A DNA stretch of 64,000 nt from the NCBI GenBank assembly GCA_027943335.1, contig BSBK01007021.1:124001-188000 (forward strand). The letters are read 5' to 3'. The DNA is from Chamaecyparis obtusa. Lineage: Eukaryota; Streptophyta; Pinopsida; Cupressales; Cupressaceae. A program made the position numbers and the translations under genes. This document shows positions 22,186 through 36,507 of this stretch, piece after piece (the first letter of the stretch is position 1; every line of letters starts with the position of its first letter). Below the pieces are notes generated by a model. That model ran no database searches and was not told where the DNA came from. It saw only the letters and a program-made list of their open reading frames with translations.

Positions 22186-25100
22186 TAACATTAGACCTAC
22201 AAGAAGTACTAGTGTGAATGGAGATTATGCTAGTGGTAGCAGATCTGAGGAAGATAAGAAGATTGAAGAAGGTATTGCATTACTTGTAAAAAGAGAACCA
22301 GATGGTAAGAAAATCTTTAAATGTTGGACTTGTCAAGAATATGGTCATTTTGCATCTAAATGTCCTAAAAGAGTTAAGAAGTATAGAAGCAACTTTAAAC
22401 CTAGAAGATCTAAAGAATGTTATTATGCAAATGATGAAGATCTTGAAGCAGGAATTGAAAAACATTTAAGTGACAGTGATAATGATAACTTTGAGGAAAT
22501 AGGATTTGTAGCAATTAAAGAAGAAAGTTCTGAATCTGATAAAAGGGAAGAAAAACCATTAGTTTCACAAGTTGAAAAAAAATCTAATTGGATTATAGAC
22601 AGTGGTTGTTCACATCATATGACTGCAAATAAAAGAAAGTTTGTTATGTTAGATAATTATGATGGAGGAATTGTTAGGGTTGGTAACAATGCACCTTGTT
22701 TGATTAAGGGTATAGGATCTATTACTCTTGATGGAAAGACTAACACTGATGATGTTTACTTTGTTGATGGACTGAGACATAATCTACTAAGCGTTGGACA
22801 ATTGGTTGATAAGGGTTATCAAGTTTGGTTTTCTGAGAAAACTTGTGTGATAAAAGATAAAGATGGAAATTTGATTGGAAAAGGATCCAGAACCAGAGGT
22901 AATGTATTTCAGTTGAATCTTACTAAGATGACATGTTTCATAACTAGGATTGATGACAGTTGGTTATGGCATAAAAGGTTTTGTCATATAAACTTTGATA
23001 ATATTGTCAAGGTGAGCACTACACTTGCGGTAAGAGATTTACCTAGAATTATGAAACCTACTAACATGATTTGCAAAGAATGTATGATGACAAAGTAGAA
23101 AAGGAGTTAATTTCCCAACAAGAAGTTCACATCGACAGAGAAGCTGGAGATTGTTCATACAGACTTGAGTGGTCCTACTAGGACTAGAGGATTCTATGGA
23201 GAAAGGTATTTTATGATTCTTGTTGATGATTTTACAAGAATGACATGGATTGCATTTTTGAAAGAAAAATCTGAAGCATTTGATAAATTTAAGATCATGA
23301 AAAGAAAAATTGAGAATGAATCTGGAATGAAGATAAAGTGTCTAAGGTCTGATAGAGGTGGTGAATTTACATCTAGAGAGTTTAACACCTTTTGTGAAAT
23401 GAATGGTATTAAGAGACAACTTTCAGCCCCTAGAACACCAAAACAAAATGGTATTACAGAAAGAAGGAACAAGTCAATAACTGAAGCAGCAAGAGCTATG
23501 TTGTTTGAAAATGATTTGGCTAAGACTTTTTGGAGAGAAGAAGTGAACACAGCAGCATACACTATGAACAGAGTACAAATCAAAGCAGATACAAAGAAGA
23601 CACCTTATGAATTATGGTTTGGACATACACCCTCAGTTAAGTATTTTAGAATTTTTGGAAGTAAATGTTATATAAAGAGAGATGATGATATAGGAAAGTT
23701 TGATCCTAGAAGTGATGAAGGAATATTTCTTGGATATTCTTTAAAAAGAAAAGCATATAGATGTTATAACAAGAGAACTAAGACTATTGTTGAAAGTGCA
23801 AATGTAAAAGTTGATGAGAAGTTTAAAATTCAGGAAAGAATGCTTGATTATGAATCTGATGGAGAAGTACAACCTCAGCCTAACATTGAAAATGTAGAAT
23901 TATTTTTTGAAACTAACAGTGATTTGCTGAATGAAAGTCATACTGAAGAAAATAGAGAAGAAAATAGAGAAGAAAGTAGAGAAGAATCTACAGTCAGAAC
24001 AAGATCAGTAACTATGACAACTAACAAGTATACTTCAAGACATCACCCTGTTGAGCAAGTTATTGGAAGTTTAGATAGAGGAGTTTTGACTCGAAATAAG
24101 GTACATTTATGTTTGATTTCTCAAATTGAACCTAAAACTACTAATGAAGCTTGTGAAGATGAACATTGGATTAATGCTATGAAAGAAGAACTAGAGCAGA
24201 TTGAAAAAAATAAGACATGGGAATTGGTCCCTAGACCTGAAGACAAGAATGTGATTGGAACAAAGTGGGTATTCAGAAACAAGATGAATGAACAAGGAGA
24301 AGTGATAAGAAACAAAGCAAGATTGGTATGTAAAGGATATTCACAACAAGAAGGAATTGACTATGAAGAAACTTTTGCACCTGTGGCCAGACTTGAAGCA
24401 CTGAGAATGTTTCTAGCATATGCAACTTACAAGAAATTTAGAGTGTATCAGATAGATGTGAAGTCAACATTTTTGAATGGTGAATTGGAAGAAGAAGTCT
24501 ACATTGAATAGCCTAAAGGTTTTCCTTTGACACAAGAAGGAGATATGGTATGTAAGTTAAAGAAAGCTTTATATGGATTAAAACAAGCACCTAGAACCTG
24601 GTATGCAAGATTGGATAAGTATTTATTGAAATTGGGATTTATAAAAGGAACAACAGATAGTAACTTATACACAAAAGAAATTGAGAATGGTTTGTTGGTT
24701 ATAGTTATATTTGTTGATGATATTATCTTTGGAGGACAAGATGAAGCTAGTGACAAATTTGCAGATGAAATGAAGACTGAATTTGAGATGAGCATGATTG
24801 GAGAAATGAAATATTTTTTGGGATTATAGATAACACAAAGCAAGGAAGGTATATTTGTAAGTCAAACTAAGTATTTGAATGAATTATTGAAAATATTTGG
24901 AAAAAAAGATTCTAAACCTGTTGGAACACCTATGGTAATCAAACATAAGTTATCTAGCAAAGATGAGACACCAACAGTTGAGCAGAAAAAGTACAGATCT
25001 ATGATTGGAGGATTGTAGTACTTGACACATACAAGACCTGATATAGCACATTCAGTGGGGATTGTAGCAAGATTTCAAGCAGAACCTAGAGAATCACATT

Positions 25101-25665
25101 ATGCAGTAGTAAAGAGGATATTGAGATATTTGAAAGGAACAATGGATTATGGATTATGGATGAGAATTCTAATGATTTTACTTTATGTGCCTATACTGAT
25201 GCAGATTGGGGAGGCAGCGTTGATGACAAGAAAAGAACCAGTGGTGGAGCCTTTTTTCTTGGAGGAAAATTGGTCTCTTGGCTAAGTAAAAAGTAGAATT
25301 GTACTTCACAAAGCATAGCAGAAGCAGAATATGTTGCAGCAGCAAATAATTGTAATCAGATTATTTGGATGAAGTAGATGTTGAAGGATATTGGAATAAA
25401 GTTTGATGAGCCTATTGTTATACATTGTGATAACACCAGTACAGTGAGTATGTCAAAAAATCTTGTTTTACATTCTAAGACTAAACATATTGAGATCAAG
25501 TATCATGTTGTAAGAGAGAAAGTTGCAGAAAAAGAAGTAAGATTGGAGTACATAAGTACAAAGGAGCAGATAGCAGATATATTTACAAAGCCTTTACCTA
25601 AGGATACATTTGTGTATCTGAGAGGTATGCTTGGGGTTATGCCCCAACCTATTTTTGTGAATTGA
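22186..25665 (+). pseudogene. pol: Copia pol of element B: protease, integrase, reverse transcriptase, RNase H
   Basis: The order is gag zinc knuckle CWTCQEYGHFASKC (about 22322), protease DSGCSHHM (about 22597), integrase zinc domain (H...H...C..C, 22960-23090), integrase core with [13 protein letters not shown] and NGITERR, the linker, reverse transcriptase from NKTWELV (about 24210) with FVDD at the active site (about 24712), and RNase H with AYTDADWGG and the EAEYVA block (about 25320). It ends in TKPLPKDTF and a stop at 25663-25665. Stops lie at 23096, 23108, 24509, 24827 and 25017, and a one-base loss near 25157 shifts frame; two more TAGs follow. Six of the seven stops are TAG, nearly all where CAG is expected. 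Confidence 0.92.
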
Positions 25666-26019
25666 TGTAGATGATTGCATCCGTCCAGTGGTATATGAGC
25701 CCTATCTTTCTTCTGGATTGGATGTTGGAACTTCCTCTATGGGGGAGTTTATGAGCTGAGTCATGAGGACTCTTGTAATTGTATTTTTCTAAAAAGTGTC
25801 TTTTGACATTAAGTTTTTGTTGACTTAGTGATGAAATTTCTATCATTGATGTCAATGGGGGAGAGATATACATGAAAAACATTGTGGATTGTATGAGAGA
25901 GCTGAATAGGAAAATGAAGCAAGATTTGATTTGATATTTTGCAATGATATTGCAGTATTGGATTTTTGGAACATTGGATGTTTTTCATCTATGTTGCCAT
26001 CAATGCCAATGGGGGAGAT
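25666..26019 (+). other. 3' untranslated end of element B with polypurine tract
   Basis: GGGGGAGAT (26011-26019) directly precedes the 3' LTR. Two similar tracts lie upstream near 25740 and 25856, each after an ATGGGG or CAATGGGG word. No gene is present. Confidence 0.8.
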
Positions 26020-26925
26020 TGTTAGGAATGAATGCAAAGTATTTTGGCAGTCCTTCTGTAGCAGTTGTTGTTGCATTCATGACTTGGATTGTCATTGATG
26101 TGAACACAGTGATATTCTAGATATTAGCAAGAAAGTAGGTACAGTTTTGTTTTGCACACATGTTGTATTGCAGATTGGATTTTGTGTAGTTGATGGTATG
26201 TTCTTTGGTGTGTTATTAACCTATGGTTAACATTGCAAAAAGAAATTCATTCATTTGTGAGAGTTATGAACATTTTGGTGAAAGTAGTGTTTAGACAGTG
26301 TCTCTGTGAAGCGATGTTTAGAAATCGGAGGATATCTCTTAGCTGGGATGGAATCTGATTTTGTGCAGTTAAAGGGATGTTGGAGACTCATTAATGATGA
26401 TGTGGTTCACAGTGAAAACTTTGAGGATATGTTTGGAGAAAGTTACAGTATCTGGAAGCCGATAGTTTTATGTGAATTCTGTGTGTAGCGTGTAGAATTT
26501 ATTATTTTGTAATTGAGGACCAACTCATTTGTAATTATTTGAGTTTGGTATATAAGAAGGAATTTTTTCCTTGTTGTAATGTGTACTATGAATATTGAGA
26601 TGTGAATATATGCATGAAGTGAAGAAAAGAGCTAATTCAGTGATGAAGGAAGACTTGTGAGTACAGAGATCTGGAATTGTGATCTTGTGTAGCAGAGAGT
26701 GTAGTTTTGGCAAATAGTGAAGGAGGTAATATATTTCATATTATTCTGTTGAATAATTCTAAGATCTTTTGGACAGTGGGTTCAGAGATCTTGCCTTGAA
26801 GCTGTTTGGGTAGTGGGTCCTTCTGTCTTCCATAAACTCTTAACCAGGTTAGAATCTTTTAACAGGGATTCAAAATCTCCTAACAGGGATTTATATGTAC
26901 TGAATGTATTTCATAAGACTCCTAA
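26020..26925 (+). repeat. 3' LTR of element B, truncated
   Basis: It matches 20336-21241 and then stops, so the last 242 bases are missing. The TATA box is at 26549-26555. At 26926 the sequence enters an open frame of element 2 directly, so the LTR end and probably part of element 2 were deleted together. Confidence 0.9.
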
Positions 26926-28440
26926 GGTAAAGGTAAAGGTATTTATATTGATGAAAGCATAGAAAAGAAGTCAAAGGATGTCGGTATATTAGTTACCGAG
27001 GTAATTGATATCACCAAGAACAAGAAAGAAATAAGTGTCTCACAAGATGCACCAGATAAAGTAGAAATACAAATGAAGAAGAAAATCGATGATGATGTAC
27101 TCATTGAAGACATCACAAATGGTGATCCTGATGAAAAAGATGATGAGGATGTAAGTATTGCACCCCTTTACACTCAAGATGAAGAACAAGTCACAGAGTG
27201 TGCATTTACATCACTACCAGGTGAACTTCTTGTACTTGTAGCCGCAATTGAAATTCTCTCACAAGAACAACCCGACGGCTTAGACCCCAAGCAAAATAAA
27301 GACATCATAGGGGATCAAGACATTGAGAAACCTGCAGAGATAGATGAGCCTACACAAATAGAGGCACCTTCCACTGAGACAAAGGCAACAAAAGAAACAA
27401 AGGAAACCAAGGCAATCCCATGTGACACCACACCTGAGGCTCCACCTCTATCAACCAAGACAACAACTACCGAGGAGCAGAAGAAGGAAGAAAGTGTGTC
27501 AACTGGGAAGGATACTCCAAGGACTAGAGACAAAACTATTGCTATTATTGAGAAGAAATCACCTATAGCATCGGAGAAGAAAAAGAAAAAGAAAGAAAAA
27601 GGGCCGGTCACCCTAGATGAAGTGATTATTATTCTCGAGTGTGATCCGCAGATCCTAAGCCATGAAGAATTGAGTAAATATGGGGAATTATGTTTAGGAA
27701 AGGCAGCTCAAGAGAAGTTGAAGCAAGAACACAAATGAAAAGAAATATTAATAGATGTGAGGGATATCCTACAACAGGTAGTACCTGAGGTGGATATTGA
27801 TGAGGATACTCCTATCATAGATACACTTGCTACACTTGTCGAGAAGATCAATGCTCCAGACACTGATGTAGATAAATGGATTGAAGAAAGGGCAGAATCC
27901 AGGATACAACACAAACTGACAGAGAAAATAAGCCAAGAAGTGGCAATCAAGAAGGTCAAATTATCTAAGGTCATCAATGAGATAAAATATATCACCTAGT
28001 TAATTTTTCAATTTTTATTAAAGCTCTGTACTATAGACACCTTCACTTTTGAAGTCAGTGAAAAGCTAAAAAGATTGGAAGTAGAAATTACAGTTAGTAC
28101 AACTACAGCTATAATTGAGCCACATGCTTTCTCAAAGCATATTCATCGAGTTCAGGAACGCCAATGGTTAATAGCATATTTAAAGAAACAAGAAGAGCAC
28201 ATAAATCATGTCATTGAGCTACAGAAAGAACTCCTACCATACTTGAAAATTTTTGACGCACACATTGTCAAAGCAGAACAACTTGTTGCAACACCAAATA
28301 TTTCAGTGTTGGAGAACATATTTGACATGCATGCATAGGCCGGTCTTGATCATATTGCTCTCACCAACTTGAAAGAGGAATGATAAAACCTCTTGGAGTC
28401 AGTCAAGAAAACCCACCAGCATATTTTTGACAAGATGTGA
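26926..28440 (+). pseudogene. Element 2 second ORF, C-terminal part, unknown function
   Basis: One frame is kept from the truncation junction to 28440 (about 505 codons) with five stops. The first third is acidic with ACC GAG-rich codons. A Thr/Glu/Pro/Lys-rich low-complexity stretch follows, then a lysine run (EKKKKKKEKG near 27580) before PVTLDEVIIILE. The rest is helical and charged (KWIEERAESRIQHKLTEKI, HINHVIELQKELLPYLKI). No enzyme motif is seen. It lies downstream of gag and upstream of the polypurine tract, where pol would be in a normal element. The layout resembles the end of the second ORF of element A. Function unknown. Confidence 0.6.
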
Positions 28441-28689
28441 ATATACTAAATGTTTTTTTTTTGTATTTGGAATTATTATCAAAAAGGGGGAAAATCAATG
28501 TATATGTCATTATGCCAAATATGTACATAGATGCTATGTATACTTCATATTACCAGGAGCATGCACCGAGGGGGAGTACTTTAGAAAATTTTGATATGTA
28601 TATGTATATGGCCAAGATATAAGGTATATATATAGAAAATTTTGTCCACATACATTCAAAGTTTTGATACTAATGCAAAAGGGGGAGAT
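28441..28689 (+). other. 3' end of element 2 with polypurine tract
   Basis: AAAAGGGGGGAGAT at 28676-28689 directly precedes the 3' LTR. A second tract with AAAAAGGGGGAAAA lies near 28480 and a shorter one near 28568. Confidence 0.85.
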
Positions 28690-29905
28690 TGTTATCTCTA
28701 TTGAGCATTTATGGTTGTCAATAGCATCAAAGGTTATGGAAGATATCAATCGGTCACTTACATTGAGAAAATCGATAACTAGAAGCAAGATAAACTAGTC
28801 GGTAAAGCTTACACACCGAGCATCAAATAGTTTACCAAGCACTAGCAGACACTGACACCGACAGATAGTAAACACCGAGCGTCATGGTATACACTGAGCA
28901 GTTTATACAGTGTTTATCGAGGAGCACAGAAAATGGCATAGGAATCTAAAATGGCACATTCTTCTATGCAAACAGTTACAATAGTTCATAAAACATTTTA
29001 CCAAGATTGAGGAACATTTAATGTTATGATATTCATTAAATGCAATGTATATCTTTTGTAATAGTTGATCTAGGTTATTTTTGTACACCGTAGATCTTAG
29101 GGTTATGATTATGTTGCGTAACCTAATTTTGTTAAAGCGGCAAAAATAGAACACTATATATTTTGTGTGTTCGCATCATTTTTGGTGTGAACTGATATAT
29201 GAATCACGAAGCACTTGAAGCAATTGCCTAACTTCAAGTTTATCAATTAACAGAACATAATAGAGTACAGAGGAATTCAGATTGAGCAGAATTAGAAAAG
29301 GCTACCGAGTAGTCCAGAGCAGAGATTCATCACAAGTGAGGTGATATTCTATTAGAACTTATAGATCTATATCAGATAATTGAGTTTTCAACTAGTAGAT
29401 AATTTCCTATTGCTTTCTAACAATTGTAACAGAGTTTTGGATAAAATCTCTTAACAGAGTAGACTTAATAGTCTTATGTAAATCTCTTAACCAAGTGCAC
29501 ACTTCATTAGTGTTGTCAAAATCCTATAACTAGGTAGATCTAGCTGATCTAACATGTCACTCCTAACAGGGTGAGATCACCATAAGTGATCAAAACTTGT
29601 AGCCCTAACAGGCAAACCTTTTCTATCTGTAGTAGTGAAGAATTTGTGGGTGTCATCCCCACCGTAGTTTTTACCTTCCAACAAGGGTTTCCATATTACC
29701 AAAATACTTGTGTTATGTGATTGTCATATTGATTTTCATGTTGTTTACTTTCATAAGTTAAATGAATGATTGATGCATGCAGTTAGATTCAAGTTATTTT
29801 GGTTGGTTATTACTGTTTACAGTTTTAGATCTAAAAGGTTTACAAGTAAAGGTTTTGAAGGCACTGATTCACCCCTCCCCTCTCAGTACCTTTCTCTCCT
29901 AATTC

Positions 29906-29910
<5 letters not shown>
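28690..29910 (+). repeat. 3' LTR of element 2 (1,221 bp)
   Basis: Repeat of 17228-18448, ending TTCCAACA. The first 250 bases are clearly more diverged than the rest. The TATA box is at 29155-29161. The repeated CTAACAGGGT-like words are at 29417-29695. Confidence 0.92.
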
Positions 29911-31722
<1,812 letters not shown>

Positions 31723-32340
31723 TACAACTTCAAATGTATGTAAGAGTAAAACTATGAACAAACCCTACTTATTTGATGGTTATTTCTATAATTTTCATAA
31801 GTATGGTCATACTACATATGATTGTAGATGAAAATCCAATAGTATATCTAGCAATAGATCTAATGGTAGTAGATTTGATGGATATTGTTTTACATGTAAC
31901 AAGTATGGACATAAAGCTGAGAATTGGGGGTATAAAGCTTATGTTCCTAGGTCTCTAGTCAAACTAGTAAGCCCTAATGGAATGGAAAGAAAATTTGATG
32001 TAACATGTTGTGTATGTGGTAATTATGGTCATCCAATGATGAATTGAAGAATGAGAACACAAAGAGGTAATGCTGGAACTTGGAGGCCAACCAGTATGGA
32101 ATACTTTATTTACCATAAGGTTGGTCATCTTGAAAAAGATTGTTGGTTCAGAAACTAGTCAACTACCCGTCAGAGGATAGAAAAGGAAAGAAGATTGTTG
32201 ATTCTAAGGAAGTTTGGTCAAGAAATGAAGAATATTTGGAGGAAAGTAGGAGAGAAGCAGGAAGGTAAACAAGAAGAAGTAAAACCATCTGAAGAAAACT
32301 CACTATCCTCTGGTATAGAGGATTCTTCTTCAAACCAATA
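31723..32340 (+). pseudogene. Element A gag, C-terminal zinc-knuckle half
   Basis: The frame resumes with TSNVCKSK, the end of a first knuckle as in element 2. Further knuckle-like units follow: YFYNFHKYGHTTYDC, CFTCNKYGHKAENW, CCVCGNYGHPMMN and YFIYHKVGHLEKDC. Several have Tyr, Phe or Trp in place of a Cys. Stops interrupt after the second, fourth and fifth units. The tail (MKNIWRKVGEKQEGKQEE) aligns in character with the element 2 gag tail. Together with 16508-17182 it makes one gag split by the nested insertions. Confidence 0.72.
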
Positions 32341-32789
32341 ACATTATTTTCTTAGGGTGAGAACTTAAAGAAAAATCCTTTACTGATCCCCTAGATTTGA
32401 GAGTGGTAAGATCTATATGCACATCATGGTGTAAGACGTAATTTTTGGCTTTGATAATTTTTTTGGAGTTGTTGATATTTATATGAAAATCACAATTGAA
32501 TTTTCATAGTACATATCTTTTAATGTTTGATATCGGTTATAATTGTTGGAATACCTATTGGTGGATATACATTAATCAATGATATGGCACTATTCCTACC
32601 ATTGAAAAAACATTATTTTATCATTGGAAGTGCATAATGATTATAACTCAATGATAAATAGAGGGAAATTATATCACTTTTTACCTTTACGTTTACTTGA
32701 TCATTTGAGCCTATTTTGTTATCAAATTTTTGAGAGCCCTAACTGGTATATTTTGTGAAGCTATCTATTTGGTTCACAATTGAATTTGT
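32341..32789 (+). other. Spacer between gag and second ORF of element A
   Basis: No gene is seen. The end has a good 3' splice acceptor shape, a T-rich run and TTATTGCAG at about 32794-32802, shortly before the ATG of the second ORF at 32811. Confidence 0.45.
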
Positions 32790-34985
32790 GTGTTATTGCA
32801 GTCGGTTGAAATGACATGGAGAGTTGATACCCCTATTTTGATGATTTATTTTGAGAAGCCTCAACCCATGTTCAAGCTTCATCCAATCAAAGTGACAAAG
32901 ATTGATATGTTTGGTGCCCTATCTACTATTCCTCTGCAAGTTCTATTGCTTAAGATGTTTGGTTGTATGTTCATTTCAAGATTGAAGAACTTGGAGATGG
33001 TGCTATTAAGAAAGAATATGAGAATATGTGTATGGATGATGTATTAAGAGATGAATTCAAACCTCTACAAGTGAAAGGTTTAACGTATGTGGCAGGCATT
33101 CCCACTGAATTCCATCCCAATTAGATTCACTATTTGTTGAGTAGAGTGAACGATCAATTTATTTGGTTGGACAAGCCTTCAAAGATTTCAAAGATGATAA
33201 TTCATAGAGTTACTATTTTTTGAGTGAAAGGATTGGAATGTACACTAAGAACAGTTGTGACACATTAGGTTACTGAGCTAACCAAATCCAAACAAGATGG
33301 AAGAGCTACATGACTATATATGATATTGAAGAAAAAGAAGTCTAGTTTGTATCAATGATAATAGGTTATTGGGTATACCAATCAAGCAGAGTTAATAGTG
33401 TGCCCGATGGTGCTATCCATGCTAGTTATCAAATAGTGAAAGATGATTCAGTGTATGACTTATGCGAGATGGTCAGAAGTTAGTTTTTGGTGAACATGGA
33501 GAGGATAAGAAAGATAAGAAGAAGTCATTCAAATATGGTTCCCTACTGGTATGTATATTTTTCTTCATCTGAAATTTCTTCCCCGGTAGAGGAAAAGTAG
33601 TTTGGTCAATGGAAAAATTGGTAGTAGTGTAGATAAGTGAATTCATTAAGGAATTAGGTGAGAATTTTAACAATGTTATGTGGGGTTATTTCAAAGCTTT
33701 CCAAGAAAATATGCATAAAAATGAAATAATTACTTCTAGCATAGTAGATAGATACAAAGATGATATATGTTTTCTATTAGATATTGATTCTTATATCATG
33801 ATGGCGGTTGAACCTAGAACTTATTGGGTTCCACCTATGGGATATGAAGTAGAAGGTGAATTAGTGAACCTTCATGTGAATGAGTTACTATCAAAACCTT
33901 TGAATAGGAAATCATAAAGGTTTGGAACTTATGAAGAGGATTTTTCTGAAATCAATATACAATTGAAGAAACTGGTCATTGAAAGGAAAACTAGAAGAAT
34001 GCTAATTACCCTAGAGAGAAAATTTGGTAGTGATGAAGCAGGTACATCTAGTATTACTCAAGCTACATATGAATACCCATCATCAAACATTCCATCTACT
34101 TATGCAAAGGTGAAGAGAAAGAAGAGTAATACTACAGTAAAAGAAGTTGAAACCAAGATGGAACCGATAAATAAATCTTACAAGAGAAAGATAAAATCAA
34201 CAGATAAGAAGATTGATCAAAAGGATACTGTAGAAGTTGAAGATGTTTAGACTAAATAAAACAAGGATGATAAAAAGTTGAAAGAGAGTGGTACAAAGAA
34301 AGCCCCTAGTGCTGATTATATTGCTAAAGAAATAATGGAAATAGGTAGAATGGGAGGAGTTGGCAGAAGATACAGATTCTTTACAAATTTTGTATGACTC
34401 CAAGTGATTTATATAAAGTCTTACCTAATGAGCTTTATAATCTAATCCATGTTAGATGGAAAGTTGCACTATCTATGGGCAGAGAAATAATGGAAAGAGA
34501 ACTTAGTCAAGTGCAACTTGAACTAAGTCTTGATGAAGTAAATATGTTGGTTGAGGCCTACAAACAAGAATTTCAAATCAGAAATAGAGCAATAAGTATA
34601 CTTGTTGGACAAACACAAGTTGTGTTTGATGAAATAGTGGAGATATGGAAGAAAAAGGTGCAAGTTATGAAGGAAAAAGAACAAGAGAAAAAGAGTTTGT
34701 AAAAAAGTTGGAGCATAAAAGAGTTGAAGTGAAAAAGGAGTTAGAGAGATTAACTAATAAGCTTGATCCCATTTCGAGCTTAGTTACTACTTTTAGTGGT
34801 CAAGTGAAGTAGAGCCAGTAGGAGAAAGATAATGGAATGGCTAGTATGCTAGAGATACAATCATTTTCATCCCATACATTAGAGGTCATGCAATAGCATG
34901 TGAAGAAGTTTGAAGGGATACCTGCAAATTAGAGAGTATGGAAAAACTAGTAGTGTCTAATCTATTTGAGAAAATTATTACTTTG
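32790..34985 (+). pseudogene. Element A second ORF, unknown function
   Basis: Across at least three frame changes and many stops a long protein can be followed. An N-terminal part of about 350 residues includes LHPIKVTKIDMFGALS, LVKGLTYVAGIPTEFHPN, VNDQFIWLDKPSKISKMIIH, IIGYWVYQS and EPRTYWVPPMGYEVEGE. A lysine-rich linker follows (VKRKKSNT, SYKRKIKSTDKK near 34110-34210). A helical C-terminus has ERELSQVQLELSLDEVNMLV and KKLEHKRVEVKKELERL. I recognise no enzyme motif and no known family. It fills the place where pol should be. The layout matches the element 2 frame and the LTR-borne frame at 40590. Function unknown. Confidence 0.6.
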
Positions 34986-35189
34986 GATCACATGAAGAAG
35001 TCATGGGAGACATCCTTAGAGTCAGAAGAGATAAAATTCAAGGTAACCTTTTACAAGATGTAAGAAAAATATTTATAGTTGTACATATTTCAGTTTTGCA
35101 CCTTTGGCATTACCATCAAAGGGGGGGAATATGTCAAGGAGAATATGGTAGGAAGCATAAGATATTTTACATCAACGCCAAAGGGGGAT
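34986..35189 (+). other. 3' end of element A with polypurine tracts
   Basis: AAAGGGGGA at 35180-35188 follows the words CATCAACGCC, the usual context before a copia-like 3' LTR. A similar tract AAAGGGGGGGAA lies near 35118. Confidence 0.65.
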
Positions 35190-36507
35190 TTTATTTGGAT
35201 TGTGATGAGTTGACATAGTTGTAGTAATCAAAAGAAATTGGTTTGGTTGTCATTGATGGAAAATAAGTTATATTAGTAATCGGTGAAGTACATGATGCAA
35301 TCGGTGTGAAGGATATATAATCAGTTATGAAGGAAACTGGTTAAGTCAAGAAGATCATTATACAAAGAGGTCAACACCTGGTAGTGGCCATGATAGATGA
35401 AGAACTATGAGGTGCGGTCATAGCTACAATATCAACATGGTCAGAGTAAAGTGTGGTTTTGACCACAACTCATTTGGTTGATTGGTGATAGAGCTTTTGT
35501 TGTCATAATTATTCAGATAGGTAAGAACACTTATGTTCTTGAGTGTCAATTGAAATATTCTAAATCGGTAAGTGGTATAGAGGTTGCGATGATACTTAGT
35601 GTTATGATGACATGTAATAAGAGTTATAGAATTTATGAGATGTTATTTTTGGAATCGATGCTATTGTATAATTAAGATCTAAGGTGGTGCATTGGAGAAG
35701 TCAAAATGTGTTTGACTATTTTAGAGAAATATAATACAAATCTAATTGTAAGACAATGTGGTCATAGGAAATTATGTTCATAGAGATTATTTCTTTGAAG
35801 GCAAAGTATTTATATTTCATGTAGTTGGTGCTAGAAATGTACATAAGTGGTACTGGTCATATGTTGAATAATGTTGATGTTGTTGTGAAGGTTGTTATAG
35901 TTGATTGTAAAATTAATTAGGGTTGCAATCAGAGATATGATAGATTTAGATTCATGAGTAGTTACAGAGAGAAAGAAATAGATTGGATCTATCAAGAAGT
36001 CAGTCCTATATCCAGATCATTCAACTTGTTTCTCCCTAGCAGTTACAACAAGTAAATCTCTTAAACAAGTGAACTTTAACATGTTTTCATTGTAAATACC
36101 TTAATCGGATGAGATCTTAATAGAGTCTTGAAATCCTCTAGTGAGGTAGATCTTAGAAGATCTGATTCTACTTCTAACAAGGTACTAATCACTCCTAACA
36201 TAGTGAACCCTTAGAAAAGGGTAATTGTCAGCTCCTAACAGGGAAAACTCATTTATTGCAGTAGTGGGCTTGTGGGTGTCATCCCCACTATGGTTTTTCC
36301 CTCTAACCAAGGGTTTCCATACAAAAATAATTGTGTCATGTGTGATAATTTTGTGGATGTTTGATATTACTATCTTTTATTTGTTTACTTTAGTTATATG
36401 CTTTACTATTTGAAAGGTATTATTAAGGTTAATCAGATTAGTGGTTGACCTAGTTCTAATTTTTTTTCACTGATTCACCCCCCTCTTAGTGCCTAGTAAT
36501 TTTAACA
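35190..36507 (+). repeat. 3' LTR of element A
   Basis: The end (CACTGATTCACCCCCCTC ... TTTTAACA) and the 580 bases before it match the 5' fragment at 15866-16442. The start is placed after the polypurine tract, but the expected TGTT opening is decayed, so the left boundary is approximate. Confidence 0.65.

Larger units (their letters stand above)
20336..26925 (+). mobile_element. Element B: copia LTR retrotransposon with gag-pol, 3' LTR truncated
   Basis: It has a 1,148-bp 5' LTR, an exact initiator-Met primer site, gag, a complete copia-order pol (protease, integrase, reverse transcriptase, RNase H), a polypurine tract and a 3' LTR cut off after 906 bases. The LTR copies differ at roughly 34 positions (about 96% alike by eye). 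Two frame changes and seven stops disable it. Because the 3' end is lost, no target duplication can be shown. It lies between the gag and second ORF of element 2. Confidence 0.92.
17228..29910 (+). mobile_element. Element 2: copia-like, pol-less LTR retrotransposon inserted in an AT repeat
   Basis: Paired 1,221-bp LTRs (17228-18448 and 28690-29910) are flanked by ATATA on both sides. The element has an initiator-Met primer site and a polypurine tract. Internal coding consists of a gag with five zinc-knuckle positions (18513-19916) and the C-terminal part of a second ORF (26926-28440). No pol motif belongs to it; the pol seen inside is that of the nested element B. Its LTRs differ by roughly 5-6% by eye, more than those of B, which fits the nesting order. 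Confidence 0.88.

Noticed and set aside
27073..27738. Host gene encoding a Lys/Glu/Thr-rich protein
   Set aside because: The frame is continuous with later frames up to the element 2 polypurine tract and starts at the junction with element B, so it belongs to the element.
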